Shown here in pieces: positions 26,165 to 34,935 of a stretch of DNA of 60,124 nt. How positions within the stretch are numbered: position 1 is the first letter of the stretch; each line of letters opens with the position of its first letter. The position numbers and the translations under genes were made by a program. The notes beneath the pieces were generated by a model. The model was not told where the DNA came from, made no database searches, and saw only the letters and a program-made list of their open reading frames with translations. Origin of the DNA: Pseudobdellovibrionaceae bacterium (GTDB lineage Bacteria > Bdellovibrionota > Bdellovibrionia > Bdellovibrionales > Bdellovibrionaceae); the NCBI GenBank assembly GCA_021731025.1, contig JAKFYD010000028.1, positions 1-60,124 of the forward strand. The letters are read 5' to 3'.

Positions 26165-27517
26165 TTACGATAAGAATTGCGATTTCATTTTTTCTAAAAA
26201 GAGCAAACTGTAAACATTGCCAGCGGCGTAGTGCTGTTCAAAAATGGTTTTTTTAACATCCTGGATTTTAGGTCTTTCGGCATTCAATCGGATCAACGTC
26301 GCCTGATCAATCTCTTGCGAAATTTGCACAAGCATAGCTTCAAGCGGAATTTTCTCGGGCCGAGGCCTTTTAGGGAAACCTTTCATGTCAACTCGTTCAT
26401 GGGTACATAAAATTGTGTTTTTAACATCTTCAGGAATTTGCAGCTTGCGGGACAAGGCTTTCTCTAAGCTGGCAATGGGGTGATTGCGGTATGCTTGCTG
26501 CTCCTCTGCTGAGAGCGAATCAATGGCTTCCCCTTTGCGAATTTTCTTTGTGGTTTTTGGCGACAACTCAATCATACCAATATCTGACATAAAAGTTGCC
26601 GTCATAACCTGAGTGGGAACACCAATCCCTGAATTTAAACTTAACAAACCTGCATAGGCTGCGATTGAAGGAGCACGCTCCACGGAACCAAATTGACCGA
26701 TGCTGGAATTGTTGATGATACTCCATGCATCGCCGACGGCGCCCAAAGTATTCATTAAATCCGAAGCTAATCTTTCACAACGCTCGTAAAGTGCAGCCCC
26801 TTCTTTAAAGGAGGTCGATTCGCTTTGATCAGAAATCATTAAAATAAGGTCTACATAAGATCCAAAAAGACTTAAGAATTGGGCTCGACAACGTCCGCTG
26901 AGGCCCGCTGCTGATTTGTCCATAAACTTTTCAGAATACTTCTGAAAATGGGAAATATGTTCTCGGCGAACGTAGATTTCGCCAACTTCTTTAAGCTTTT
27001 CAAGTTTCTTCGCATTGATAGGTTCATTCGCGCGAATAATTGGCAGATACTTACGATTAAGAGGCATCAAGTGATAAAGTGGACAATCAATGACAGAATC
27101 AAGGATAATTTCGTTCACTTTTATCGGTAAAAAGGAAGATTGAATTTTTTGTGAAGCTACAAATTCTAATTTGCTGGTGTGACGAAGTTCGGTGCCGACA
27201 AAAACAGCGTTCGCGCCAGATTTTTTAACAAAAACTGCGACCTTCGGATCTAACTTCGAATCGATGGCAACAAGAATGTAAGCATCGGGAGCAATCTGAC
27301 GAATCACTTGAACCATGCCAGCAATTTCCGCGTCGATCTGAACTTTTTCGGCAGAAACAAGGATAAATGTCACTTCCGCAAACTCGGCTTCTTTTTCAGC
27401 GAATTGGTCGACATTATCGACATTGACGTAGGAATACCCGAATTCGGCTGAAATCTCTTCACATCTTTTTTTGATGTCAGACTCTGATGCTATCGCTAAA
27501 AAATCAATTTTTGCCAT
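26165..27517 (-). CDS. Degenerate HD-GYP domain protein
   Basis: A 450-aa cytoplasmic protein. The N-terminal 120 residues resemble a degenerate receiver domain without a clear phospho-aspartate. The C-terminal half follows the HD-GYP pattern, but the key residues are altered: the HD motif reads SD (FMSDIGMIELSP) and GYP reads GFP (HERVDMKGFPKRPRPEKIPLEAMLVQISQEID). The second His (CTHERVD) and HP (RNHPIASLEKAL) remain. HD-GYP enzymes hydrolyse cyclic di-GMP; loss of the metal-binding His suggests a non-catalytic sensor or scaffold. Bdellovibrio-type genomes carry several degenerate HD-GYP proteins. No partner is adjacent. Confidence 0.78.
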   Translation of the reverse strand: MAKIDFLAIASESDIKKRCEEISAEFGYSYVNVDNVDQFAEKEAEFAEVTFILVSAEKVQIDAEIAGMVQVIRQIAPDAYILVAIDSKLDPKVAVFVKKSGANAVFVGTELRHTSKLEFVASQKIQSSFLPIKVNEIILDSVIDCPLYHLMPLNRKYLPIIRANEPINAKKLEKLKEVGEIYVRREHISHFQKYSEKFMDKSAAGLSGRCRAQFLSLFGSYVDLILMISDQSESTSFKEGAALYERCERLASDLMNTLGAVGDAWSIINNSSIGQFGSVERAPSIAAYAGLLSLNSGIGVPTQVMTATFMSDIGMIELSPKTTKKIRKGEAIDSLSAEEQQAYRNHPIASLEKALSRKLQIPEDVKNTILCTHERVDMKGFPKRPRPEKIPLEAMLVQISQEIDQATLIRLNAERPKIQDVKKTIFEQHYAAGNVYSLLFLEKMKSQFLS

Positions 27518-27643
27518 TCAACTTCGTTTTCCAGCGTCCGTGATTAAAAACTATCCCCGCTTAAAAATATCACAGCTTTTCTTAAACTGTAAATAACATC
27601 GTATTTTATTCGACCCGATGAAGGTCCTAAGCCCATTTTGGCC

Positions 27644-27664
27644 ACTGTCTCAAACTTAGACAGT
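27644..27664. promoter_or_regulatory. Inverted repeat upstream of the 27.7 kb gene
   Basis: ACTGTCT-caaactt-AGACAGT is a perfect 7-bp dyad lying about 60 bases before the start of the secreted-protein gene at 27728, in the 204-base divergent spacer. It is a candidate operator; no regulator is known. Confidence 0.35.
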
Positions 27665-27727
27665 CAATGAATGTTAAAGGCATTTCACTAGCCATAAACG
27701 GGAATAGTTTATGCTACTCCAGTGACC

Positions 27728-28972
27728 ATGCTAAGAATATTGGGACTTTGTCTAAACTTGTTTTTACTCACACCTTCACTGGCTTTGTCCCAGGAAAGTA
27801 AAAATTCATTCAAAGTCAGCGACTATCTTTTCGACTCTTTAGGCAAATTGGATGACCTCATCGAAGAAGTGGAATACAAAGAACAGAGCAATTCTTTAGA
27901 CCGGATCAGTTTTACAATATCAACTTTAATTAACTTGACGCCCATCTCTGTCAGCATGATCAGCTATAATCTTAAGCATTCTAAACTAGCAATACCGGTT
28001 GTCGCGCGAAGTGCAACTGTTGAAACCAGAACAACCTTGTCTGAACTTTTTAACAGCTTTCTGCTAAGTACGACTTCGGTTAAACTTTTATCAGAAGCCC
28101 AACACTTTCAAGCGAACATTGAAAGCTTTTCGATTCATCGAAATGACTTAGTCATACTTAAAAGACACATGAAGAGTTTAAGGGAAAAACAATTTTCTTT
28201 GCTTGAACAACAACTCAAAGTTAAGCGTGGTAGTGACTTTTCGCCAGGGACAGGGATCGAAATCGATGTCCTCAAGTCAAGACCAAGCTACCGATCTATC
28301 TACAATGAATGCAGCCGGAGTGTGGGCCAATATAAAGACACAACGAAACTAAAAATCCTCGAAGGCAGTCTTCACGACCTTTATCGTCTCACCGCCTTCA
28401 CTCCTTCCGTTATCAAGTTGCAATTGGATTCAAAGTTAACTTCACCGACTTTAAAAAAATATTTATCTCAAGATGTTCTTCCAATGGCCTTAAACAATTG
28501 CTTTGCTACTGAGCCTGGCGCAAGTAGGGAAACTTACCAAGACTTCATTCAAAGGCTGAAGAATATTGAAAATTTAGCTCGCGGGATCGTCGTGTCGTCT
28601 GCGGGGACAGCCTTCGTTGCCGCCGAACATTTCCTGACTCATCCAAAAGTCAAATTGTTAACAGAGTACTTTTCAAAGACCTCTCTCTTTGTTGCTAAAA
28701 AGGCGGCCATTATCACGACAATGATCACGGGCGTTTATTGTTCTTTTCAGCTTAAAAAAGCTTACGATATCGCAAGCGATCGCGATATGACCCGCTACAC
28801 TGAAGACGAGTATAAAAGCTATATTAAAAATTACTTTCATAAAGACATCTCGCAAAAGATCAACAAATTGGAATCCGACCTCAAATCCTCTGCCCTGAAA
28901 GAAAAGGATAAGAGCGAGCTGCAGAACGAGCTCAACAATTGGAAAACTGTTTTACGCGAACTTTCTACATAA
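27728..28972 (+). CDS. Unknown exported or membrane protein
   Basis: A 414-aa protein with an N-terminal signal segment (MLRILGLCLNLFLLTPSLALSQ). The long helical body has two moderately hydrophobic regions (near residues 55-75 and 325-345: SLFVAKKAAIITTMITGVYCSF). The C-terminus is charged and helical (KINKLESDLKSSALKEKDKSELQNELNNW). No known family was recognised. A GTG two codons upstream (27722) is an alternative start. It is followed after 36 bases by the DUF2914 gene on the same strand, and the two may form an operon. Confidence 0.7.
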   Translation: MLRILGLCLNLFLLTPSLALSQESKNSFKVSDYLFDSLGKLDDLIEEVEYKEQSNSLDRISFTISTLINLTPISVSMISYNLKHSKLAIPVVARSATVETRTTLSELFNSFLLSTTSVKLLSEAQHFQANIESFSIHRNDLVILKRHMKSLREKQFSLLEQQLKVKRGSDFSPGTGIEIDVLKSRPSYRSIYNECSRSVGQYKDTTKLKILEGSLHDLYRLTAFTPSVIKLQLDSKLTSPTLKKYLSQDVLPMALNNCFATEPGASRETYQDFIQRLKNIENLARGIVVSSAGTAFVAAEHFLTHPKVKLLTEYFSKTSLFVAKKAAIITTMITGVYCSFQLKKAYDIASDRDMTRYTEDEYKSYIKNYFHKDISQKINKLESDLKSSALKEKDKSELQNELNNWKTVLRELST

Positions 28973-29008
28973 GTTGACCAATCGAGAAATCTCTATAAAA
29001 ATTGAGCC

Positions 29009-30103
29009 ATGACAAATTTAAAAAATCGCTTGGTCGATTATTACGAAAAGAATGAAGCTAAAGTTGATGTTGCTTTTTTTCTAGGTGGGTTTCTTTTTGA
29101 TGTTGTCACCCTGTCTGACATTGACGATCCCTTCAGCATTTTGCAGCAAATTGTTTATCTTTTTGTGACTGGGACTATTCTTTACTACGAGTTTCTAGTC
29201 CCTCTTAACCTTGCCGAAATCAGTCCCCGGTTGAGTAAAATTTGGAATTACCGGCAATTGATTTTTCACTTTTTAATGGGAAGTCTACTCAGCGTTTACT
29301 CTTTGTTCTTCCTTAAGAGTTCCTCTTTTTTCTCGTCCATGATTTTTGTTATTTTACTTATGGCCCTGATGGTCGCGAATGAACTTAAGACAGTGCAAAA
29401 AAGTCGACTTAATATTAAAATCGCTTTGTACATCATTTGTATTTTTTCGTTTTTTTCCATGATCATTCCCGTGATTCTTGGCTTTGTGGGAATTGTTCCC
29501 TTCACCCTCGCCTTTTTATTTACTCTGGCCTATATCTATTTTGCCTATCGATTGCTCCTGAAAAAGATAGTTGATAAGCGCACTCTGATTCGACAATTAG
29601 TTTCGCCAGGAATTGCAGTCACCAGTTTATTTTTGTTATTCTATCTGATTGGTTGGGTTCCCCCTGTTCCACTCTCAGTACAAAATATGGGGATCTATCA
29701 TCAGATCGAAAAAAGCTCTGGGCAGTTTATCCTTCATCATGAAAGGCCCTGGTGGCGATTTTGGCACAATGGAGATCAAGACTTTGAAGCCCAGCCGGGT
29801 GATAAAATTTATTTCTTTGCTAAAATATTTTGTCCCGGTCGCTTCAATGATTCAGTCGTGCTTCATTGGTATTATAAAGATCCACGCTGGGGATGGAAAA
29901 GTACAGATCGGATTCCCATGCAGGTTACAGGAGGACGCCGCACCGGTTACCGTGGTTTTGCGACAAAACAAAACTACAGCCCGGGCGAATGGCGAGTGAG
30001 TGTCGAAACAACAGATCAACGAGAGATCGGAAGACTTTACTTTGAAGTCAAAACCGCAAACTCAGTCGTCGAGCGCCAATTTGAAAAAGAAGTCTCCGAA
30101 TAA
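29009..30103 (+). CDS. DUF2914 domain membrane protein
   Basis: A 364-aa protein. About seven to eight transmembrane segments occupy residues 20-230, followed by a C-terminal extracytoplasmic domain of the DUF2914 type (about 255-355: FFAKIFCPGRFNDSVVLHWYYKDPRWGWKSTDRIPMQVTGGRRTGYRGFATK, then YSPGEWRVSVETTDQREIGRLYFEV). The conserved HxWYYK, GYRGFA and GEWRVSVET strings are characteristic. The domain looks beta-sandwich-like and may bind a ligand outside the inner membrane. Function is unknown in the family. Confidence 0.85.
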   Translation: MTNLKNRLVDYYEKNEAKVDVAFFLGGFLFDVVTLSDIDDPFSILQQIVYLFVTGTILYYEFLVPLNLAEISPRLSKIWNYRQLIFHFLMGSLLSVYSLFFLKSSSFFSSMIFVILLMALMVANELKTVQKSRLNIKIALYIICIFSFFSMIIPVILGFVGIVPFTLAFLFTLAYIYFAYRLLLKKIVDKRTLIRQLVSPGIAVTSLFLLFYLIGWVPPVPLSVQNMGIYHQIEKSSGQFILHHERPWWRFWHNGDQDFEAQPGDKIYFFAKIFCPGRFNDSVVLHWYYKDPRWGWKSTDRIPMQVTGGRRTGYRGFATKQNYSPGEWRVSVETTDQREIGRLYFEVKTANSVVERQFEKEVSE

Positions 30104-30108
30104 ATAAT

Positions 30109-30567
30109 CTATTTTTCGAAGAGTTTTTTAAATTCCGCGTAACCCTGTTCTTCTAATTTTTCAAAAGGTATAAAACGAAGTGAAGCTGAATTAATACAGT
30201 AACGCAATCCCGTAGGCTCAGGCCCATCTTCAAAAACATGCCCAAGATGAGAATCTGCGTATGGACTTCGCACTTCGACTCTTTTTCGTGACATCTTGTG
30301 ATCTTCTTTTTCAACAATTTTCACTTCAGGTAAGGGTCGAGTAAAACTGGGCCAGCCGCAACCAGAATCAAATTTATCCAAAGACGAGAAAAGTGGTTCG
30401 CCCGATACGATGTCGACATAAAGACCGGGAGATTTTGATTCGTGGAATTCATTTTCAAAAGGGGCTTCGGTGTCTTCCAGTTGAGTCACCGAGTACTGGA
30501 GGGGGCTTAGTTTTTTTTGAAGTTCATTTGGACTCGGCTTTTTAAAATTTTTTGGGTCAAAACTCAC
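30109..30567 (-). CDS. msrB: Peptide methionine-(R)-sulfoxide reductase MsrB
   Basis: Repairs oxidised methionine (R-sulfoxide) in proteins; 152 aa. Motifs are [11 protein letters not shown] (Cys70), [18 protein letters not shown], and the catalytic [11 protein letters not shown] with Cys124. The two CxxC pairs that hold structural zinc in many MsrB proteins are missing, so this is the zinc-free form. There is no signal peptide, hence cytoplasmic. It is divergent from the PilZ gene and ends six bases from the DUF2914 gene. Confidence 0.96.
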   Translation of the reverse strand: MSFDPKNFKKPSPNELQKKLSPLQYSVTQLEDTEAPFENEFHESKSPGLYVDIVSGEPLFSSLDKFDSGCGWPSFTRPLPEVKIVEKEDHKMSRKRVEVRSPYADSHLGHVFEDGPEPTGLRYCINSASLRFIPFEKLEEQGYAEFKKLFEK

Positions 30568-30635
30568 TTGGCTCCTCCTTGAAATATGTTACCATGAATT
30601 ACACTACTCTCGTCGAACTGGAAAGTGAGAACTCT

Positions 30636-30923
30636 ATGGCTAAAGCTGTAAAACGCGCCCCGATTCGCTTTAAACCTGATCCATTGACTGTTGCTTACAT
30701 TGACAATGGAAATTCACGAAGCTTTACTCCTCAACATGTTGCACTGGCTATTAATGAATCTTACTCTGGATGCGCTGTTTTAATAGCGACAAGCCATGAA
30801 TTCAAAAAAGGCGACAAGATTAAAATCAAAGTTGGCCAGTTATCAGAAATGAAGGCCAAAGTTGTTTGGTGCAAAAACCTCGAAGAGAATATCTATAAAA
30901 TGGGAATCCAGTTTTTAGAGTAG
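30636..30923 (+). CDS. Small PilZ-domain protein
   Basis: A 95-aa single-domain protein with both PilZ cyclic-di-GMP-binding motifs: RxxxR as RAPIR (residues about 7-11) and (D/N)xSxxG as NESYSG, followed by the beta-barrel (FKKGDKIKIKV, then MKAKVVWCKNLEENIYKMGIQFLE). It probably senses c-di-GMP and acts through an unknown partner. An in-frame ATG at 30594 would add 14 residues but lacks a ribosome-binding site; GAG six bases before 30636 is weak but better. Its end overlaps rsmG by nine bases tail to tail. Confidence 0.85.
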   Translation: MAKAVKRAPIRFKPDPLTVAYIDNGNSRSFTPQHVALAINESYSGCAVLIATSHEFKKGDKIKIKVGQLSEMKAKVVWCKNLEENIYKMGIQFLE

Positions 30924-31541
30924 ACCGCCGATTTGAACGAGATTTCTTTCAACATCCAAGACCGGAGACTTTAAAGCCGTAATTTTTAAATTGAGATTTT
31001 TAAATTTTTTAAGTGCTTCTAACTTTTCTTCCTCGATCTTTTCCCTTCGGCCTTTCAATAAAAAATACTCACCTTGGGATTCATAATGAGAACGGCTGAG
31101 TTCCAAAATAACATTCAATGGTTTAAAGGCTCGCGCCATGATCAGATCGAGCTTTTCAAACTTTGGAGTGATCTCACCCTTAACGTGAAGATTAGGAGCT
31201 ATGGCCTTGAGTTGATTCAGAAAACTTTGTTTTTTAGGGCTTTTTTCAAAAAGAAAAAACTGAGTTTCGGGAAACTGCAAAGCATAGATAACCGAAGGCA
31301 ATCCCCCACCCGAACCAAAATCAGCAACCTTCTTTAGATTTTTCGGAAAATATTTTAAAGGCAGTAAACTATCAACAACGTGATTATCAATTAACTCAGT
31401 CGTTTCCATTTTACGACTGATTAAATTCAGGTCTTGATTTGAGCGCCATAAAAGTTCGAGATAAGACTTCAATCCTGGCAGAGCTGAAGGATTGAAGCCC
31501 AATTCGATCAACAGCGGAGTTTTTTCTGTTAATTCAATCAT
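30915..31541 (-). CDS. rsmG: 16S rRNA (guanine-527 N7)-methyltransferase RsmG
   Basis: Methylates G527 of 16S rRNA; 208 aa. The GidB fold is recognisable from YLELLWRSNQDLNLISRKMETTELIDNHVVDSLLPLKYF, the SAM-binding VADFGSGGGLPSVIYALQFPE, and FEKSPKKQSFLNQL, then MARAFKPLNVILEL. It is usually next to mnmG or parAB, but neither is here. It overlaps the PilZ gene in a convergent arrangement and follows the subtilase gene (31557) on the same strand with a 15-base gap. Confidence 0.95.
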   Translation of the reverse strand: MIELTEKTPLLIELGFNPSALPGLKSYLELLWRSNQDLNLISRKMETTELIDNHVVDSLLPLKYFPKNLKKVADFGSGGGLPSVIYALQFPETQFFLFEKSPKKQSFLNQLKAIAPNLHVKGEITPKFEKLDLIMARAFKPLNVILELSRSHYESQGEYFLLKGRREKIEEEKLEALKKFKNLNLKITALKSPVLDVERNLVQIGGLL

Positions 31542-31556
31542 TCCGCCGCATTCATA

Positions 31557-32933
31557 TTAAAATACAAAAGTATTCGCAAAGTTTTGCATATCCGCAGGAA
31601 CTTGTGATTTTGGAGTCGAAGGTAACAGCACATCGCTTTGATCTTTGATTTCAGTTCGGGCCAACTTAATAGCTTCGTCCAAACTCATGCTTTTGGATTT
31701 TTCTGCAGCCAAATAAGCGCGATCGGGATTAACAAGCCCTTCAGAGAGAACTTTTCCTTTCAGCCAATCTTTACGATCTACCGTCGACATCAACATCTTT
31801 TTAAGGTCCCGAGACGACAAACGAGCATTGATCTCTTTCATTTTCGCTGCGACTCCAGCCACGTAAGGAGCCGCCATCGAGGTCCCCGACATGGGCAACA
31901 ACTGCTTTTGATCTAAGGCTGGCACTGAACTGATGATCGCCACACCAGGCGCAGCAATATCAACAGATTTTGCTCCGTAATTAGAAAATTTAGCTAACTT
32001 AGAAATCCCATTGGTTGCAGCAACTGTAATTGAATTATCAACGCGAACATTCGCAGGAAAAGTTGGCATTGCATCGTTATCGCTACCTTCGTTTCCAGCA
32101 GCAACCACAAACAAAGTTCCCGGAGTAATGGCCATCCATTTTTCACCTTCTGGAATAAACTGAGCAGCTGCTCGACGAGTTTCGTTCGATAGCTGTTCTG
32201 GCGTTGGCTCCTTGATTCCGCGCAAACCCAAAACTAATTTCGCAATCGTTTGCAGGCTAACGCCTAAACTGTAGTTGGCTACGTCAATTTGTCTTTCTTT
32301 AAGATAACCACCCACTTGTTTAAAGGCACCGTTGTTAAGAGCCGCAAAAATTTTATAAAAAATATCGGCTGGACCAATTTTTTTGGCTGCCATCGAAGTT
32401 GTCTGTGTTTTTTGATTCGACATCAACTGACTTTCAGGAGGAGTGTCGGGAAAAACTCGATTGGACATGATCTTTGAGGAAGGCGAAAGACTGGCAATGA
32501 TTCCCGAAACATGTGTACTGTGGGCGTACTGACCATAAAAGTTCAGTCTTGCATCGAGGCGTCTTTTGTCTTCCGGCTTTAGATTCGAAACATTGTCTTC
32601 CCAAAATTGCTGATCTTCACGCGTTGGCGATTCAGACTGAATTCGAGCGATGACTTCAAAATATTTAAAAATACTTGTATCAAGAGACTGAAGATGTTCA
32701 GGGAAAAAGACTCGCCCGTAACCGTCGACGAAATTCCACCCAGTCAGATCATCAACTTTACCATTCCGATCATCATCCACGCGGTTCCCAGCAATTTCAC
32801 GTGAATTCACTAACTCTCGACCCTTAAGCCAAGAGTGTGAGAAATCCGTTCCTGAATCCGTAACGGCAACTTGAGTTGCAAAACTGTTTGTCGCTATTGA
32901 AAATGCCATTAAGGCGATAAAATATTTTTTCAT
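31557..32933 (-). CDS. Secreted subtilisin-family serine protease without propeptide
   Basis: An S8 peptidase of 458 aa. It has a signal peptide (MKKYFIALMAFSIATNSFA), then the catalytic triad Asp26 (VAVTDSGTD), His141 (HSTHVSGI) and Ser352 (MSGTSMAAPYVAG), with oxyanion Asn281 (AAGNEG). The 115-residue spacing between Asp and His is long, with a large insertion. The Asp lies directly after the signal peptide, so there is no room for the usual I9-type inhibitory prodomain. GAGGGG precedes the ATG at 32933; upstream frame to 32990 is not used. It lies 16 bases after the unknown secreted protein's stop, and they are probably one operon. Confidence 0.92.
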   Translation of the reverse strand: MKKYFIALMAFSIATNSFATQVAVTDSGTDFSHSWLKGRELVNSREIAGNRVDDDRNGKVDDLTGWNFVDGYGRVFFPEHLQSLDTSIFKYFEVIARIQSESPTREDQQFWEDNVSNLKPEDKRRLDARLNFYGQYAHSTHVSGIIASLSPSSKIMSNRVFPDTPPESQLMSNQKTQTTSMAAKKIGPADIFYKIFAALNNGAFKQVGGYLKERQIDVANYSLGVSLQTIAKLVLGLRGIKEPTPEQLSNETRRAAAQFIPEGEKWMAITPGTLFVVAAGNEGSDNDAMPTFPANVRVDNSITVAATNGISKLAKFSNYGAKSVDIAAPGVAIISSVPALDQKQLLPMSGTSMAAPYVAGVAAKMKEINARLSSRDLKKMLMSTVDRKDWLKGKVLSEGLVNPDRAYLAAEKSKSMSLDEAIKLARTEIKDQSDVLLPSTPKSQVPADMQNFANTFVF

Positions 32934-32949
32934 AAAGTTCCCCTCAAAA

Positions 32950-34704
32950 TTAATTAACACCAATAAGCTTTTTATTCGCGGCGATGACATTGTCTTCAGA
33001 AATCATTGATTTTGGCAAAAATGGATTTAGATTTTGAATGTACAGCCATTGCAACAACTGACTTTCTTCAGCGTTTAAAGCTGTTCCTGATCGTTGTTGA
33101 GTCGAAAATGAATTTCTCATTAAAGCTTCGTCTAAGATTCCAGAATTCATAAAACCTTTAAGTACGGGCTCAAGTTGAACTACAGCCTGCCGAGCAATGT
33201 TGACACCAAAAATTCGCAGCGCAAGGGAAAGGGCCCAAGTTCCACCGCGACGAAGTGATGCTTCGTAAGGTCGTTGGTAACGGTACAGTAAAGGTGGACC
33301 AAAACTTTTGTTAATAACAGTTTGATCAGAAATCAAAGAGTAAATAGCATCTTTTTTTCCACCAATAGTACAGACGGCAAAATAGTCCTTAACAAACTCA
33401 GTTTGGCATTTCTTGTCCAAAACAAGTTTGGAGTTCTGCTTCGACATCAAAATATCACGCTGTTTCTCGACATTGTAGCGAGAGGCTTTCCCCATAGTTT
33501 CAAAGGCTGTCCAGTCAAAAGGTTTACCTTGAGCGACTGCCAAAATGTAAGTTGTAAACAAATCAGTTCTTTGCCCATGAAGAATGTTAAAGGCCCTACC
33601 AGTATCTTCAGCATTGATACCAATATCAGATCTTCCTAAAGAAGCCGTTCTCAAGGTGTCTTCCAGTTGCAACATTTGATAGCTGTAGGCCATTTCGATT
33701 TGTTCGAAAGCGTCAGTAACCAGAGTTTCAACAGAATTGGCGATCATTTTATTTGGAATAAATCGCGAAAGGCTTTGAATGCCAGAAGATAAGATTGAGC
33801 GGAAAAGTTTCTCGACCGCATATTTATATTGTGTTTGGTAATCAACAAGAATGACAGGCCCTGCGAAAGGCAGAAAATCCCCATCTAGAACAACATCATA
33901 AACTTTTTCTAATTCATTCCAATCAAAGCGAATTCCTTGCAAAAAGCTTTCAGGAGTCTTCAAAACTTTCGTCATGTATTCAGCTTCAGTCGCCGCTTCG
34001 GGAGATGTTGAACGGTAGTTTTGCAGCTCGCTCAAAAAACCTTGGATTTCGTTTTGCGTTTGAGCATCGAATCGATACTGACCAATATCTAAATCAGCAA
34101 TACGAAAGGAGCGAGGCAAACCGTTTTCTAAAAGTGAGGCCTGAGAGCCTGGAATAGCCGAAGGCTTAATGCGAAACTTTAACTTTGCGATCCAACTTTC
34201 TTTAGCGACTTGCAAAGGGTTGAAGCGCTGGCGAAACTGTTCGCGACTTTGCTCGATAGCAGAATAATTTCCATCAAGCCAGTTCAAGTAGTCTCTTGAT
34301 TTTAATTTTTGCACTGGCACTTGCAAAGTTTTTTTCGCTGACAACAAAGTTTTTAAATTTGGAAAAGATAAATCATAAATTCGACAAGGCTTCCCAGCAC
34401 TGTCGCGGGTCAGAACATATTTGCGGGCAAACAAAGTCTTACTAGAGTCTGCACATTTTGGTGTCTGCGCTGCTGCTCGATGAAATTTTTTCAGCTCAAC
34501 TAATGCTTGAGACATTGAAAATGTTTTCGCCGGAATTAAGCTTTGAACTTTTGGAGTTTCCGAAAGCACTCTCTGCTCGAGCAATTTATCATCTTCACTT
34601 TGCTCTTCTTGCACTTGAGCATGAACTAAAGTTGCGCTCATCAGCAGTGTTAAAGAAACTGAAAGTAACGTGCTAATACGTTTTTTGCTGTGGTGGTTCT
34701 GCAT
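32950..34704 (-). CDS. Unknown secreted protein paired with the subtilase
   Basis: A 584-aa protein with a signal peptide (MQNHHSKKRISTLLSVSLTLLMSATLVHA). A mostly helical body has several paired cysteines (for example CRIYDLSF and CQTEFVKDYFAVC). No known domain was recognised. GGGGGAAG precedes the ATG at 34704. It is translated directly ahead of the protease gene, with 16 bases between them. Since the protease lacks a prodomain, this protein could be its chaperone, inhibitor or substrate; that is inference from position only. Confidence 0.75.
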   Translation of the reverse strand: MQNHHSKKRISTLLSVSLTLLMSATLVHAQVQEEQSEDDKLLEQRVLSETPKVQSLIPAKTFSMSQALVELKKFHRAAAQTPKCADSSKTLFARKYVLTRDSAGKPCRIYDLSFPNLKTLLSAKKTLQVPVQKLKSRDYLNWLDGNYSAIEQSREQFRQRFNPLQVAKESWIAKLKFRIKPSAIPGSQASLLENGLPRSFRIADLDIGQYRFDAQTQNEIQGFLSELQNYRSTSPEAATEAEYMTKVLKTPESFLQGIRFDWNELEKVYDVVLDGDFLPFAGPVILVDYQTQYKYAVEKLFRSILSSGIQSLSRFIPNKMIANSVETLVTDAFEQIEMAYSYQMLQLEDTLRTASLGRSDIGINAEDTGRAFNILHGQRTDLFTTYILAVAQGKPFDWTAFETMGKASRYNVEKQRDILMSKQNSKLVLDKKCQTEFVKDYFAVCTIGGKKDAIYSLISDQTVINKSFGPPLLYRYQRPYEASLRRGGTWALSLALRIFGVNIARQAVVQLEPVLKGFMNSGILDEALMRNSFSTQQRSGTALNAEESQLLQWLYIQNLNPFLPKSMISEDNVIAANKKLIGVN

Positions 34705-34882
34705 CTTCTTCCCCCTTGAAGAAAAATTGGTATCATTCCCTGACTGGTCCGATGCTATCGCACTTTTTCCTAGACCCAAGTCTTTTGATAAAAAAATAAA
34801 ATTTGATGTGCTGTGCTAGTGATTTTCAGAGGGGAAAAGAATCGACGTTTCAAAAAGCGAATTGAACTTTGATAAACAACAA

Positions 34883-34924
34883 GGGCAACAAGATGAGAGT
34901 TTTCATTTTGTTGCCCCGTTTTTT
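34883..34924. terminator. Hairpin terminator after the Cys-rich lipoprotein gene
   Basis: GGGCAACAAGATGA (34883-34896) pairs with TCATTTTGTTGCCC (34903-34916), a 14-bp stem with one G-T pair, followed on the plus strand by CGTTTTTT. On the minus strand it lies 20 bases past the lipoprotein stop codon and is followed by the weaker TTGTTGTTT. It could work in both directions. Confidence 0.65.
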
Positions 34925-34935
34925 GTTAAACAAAT

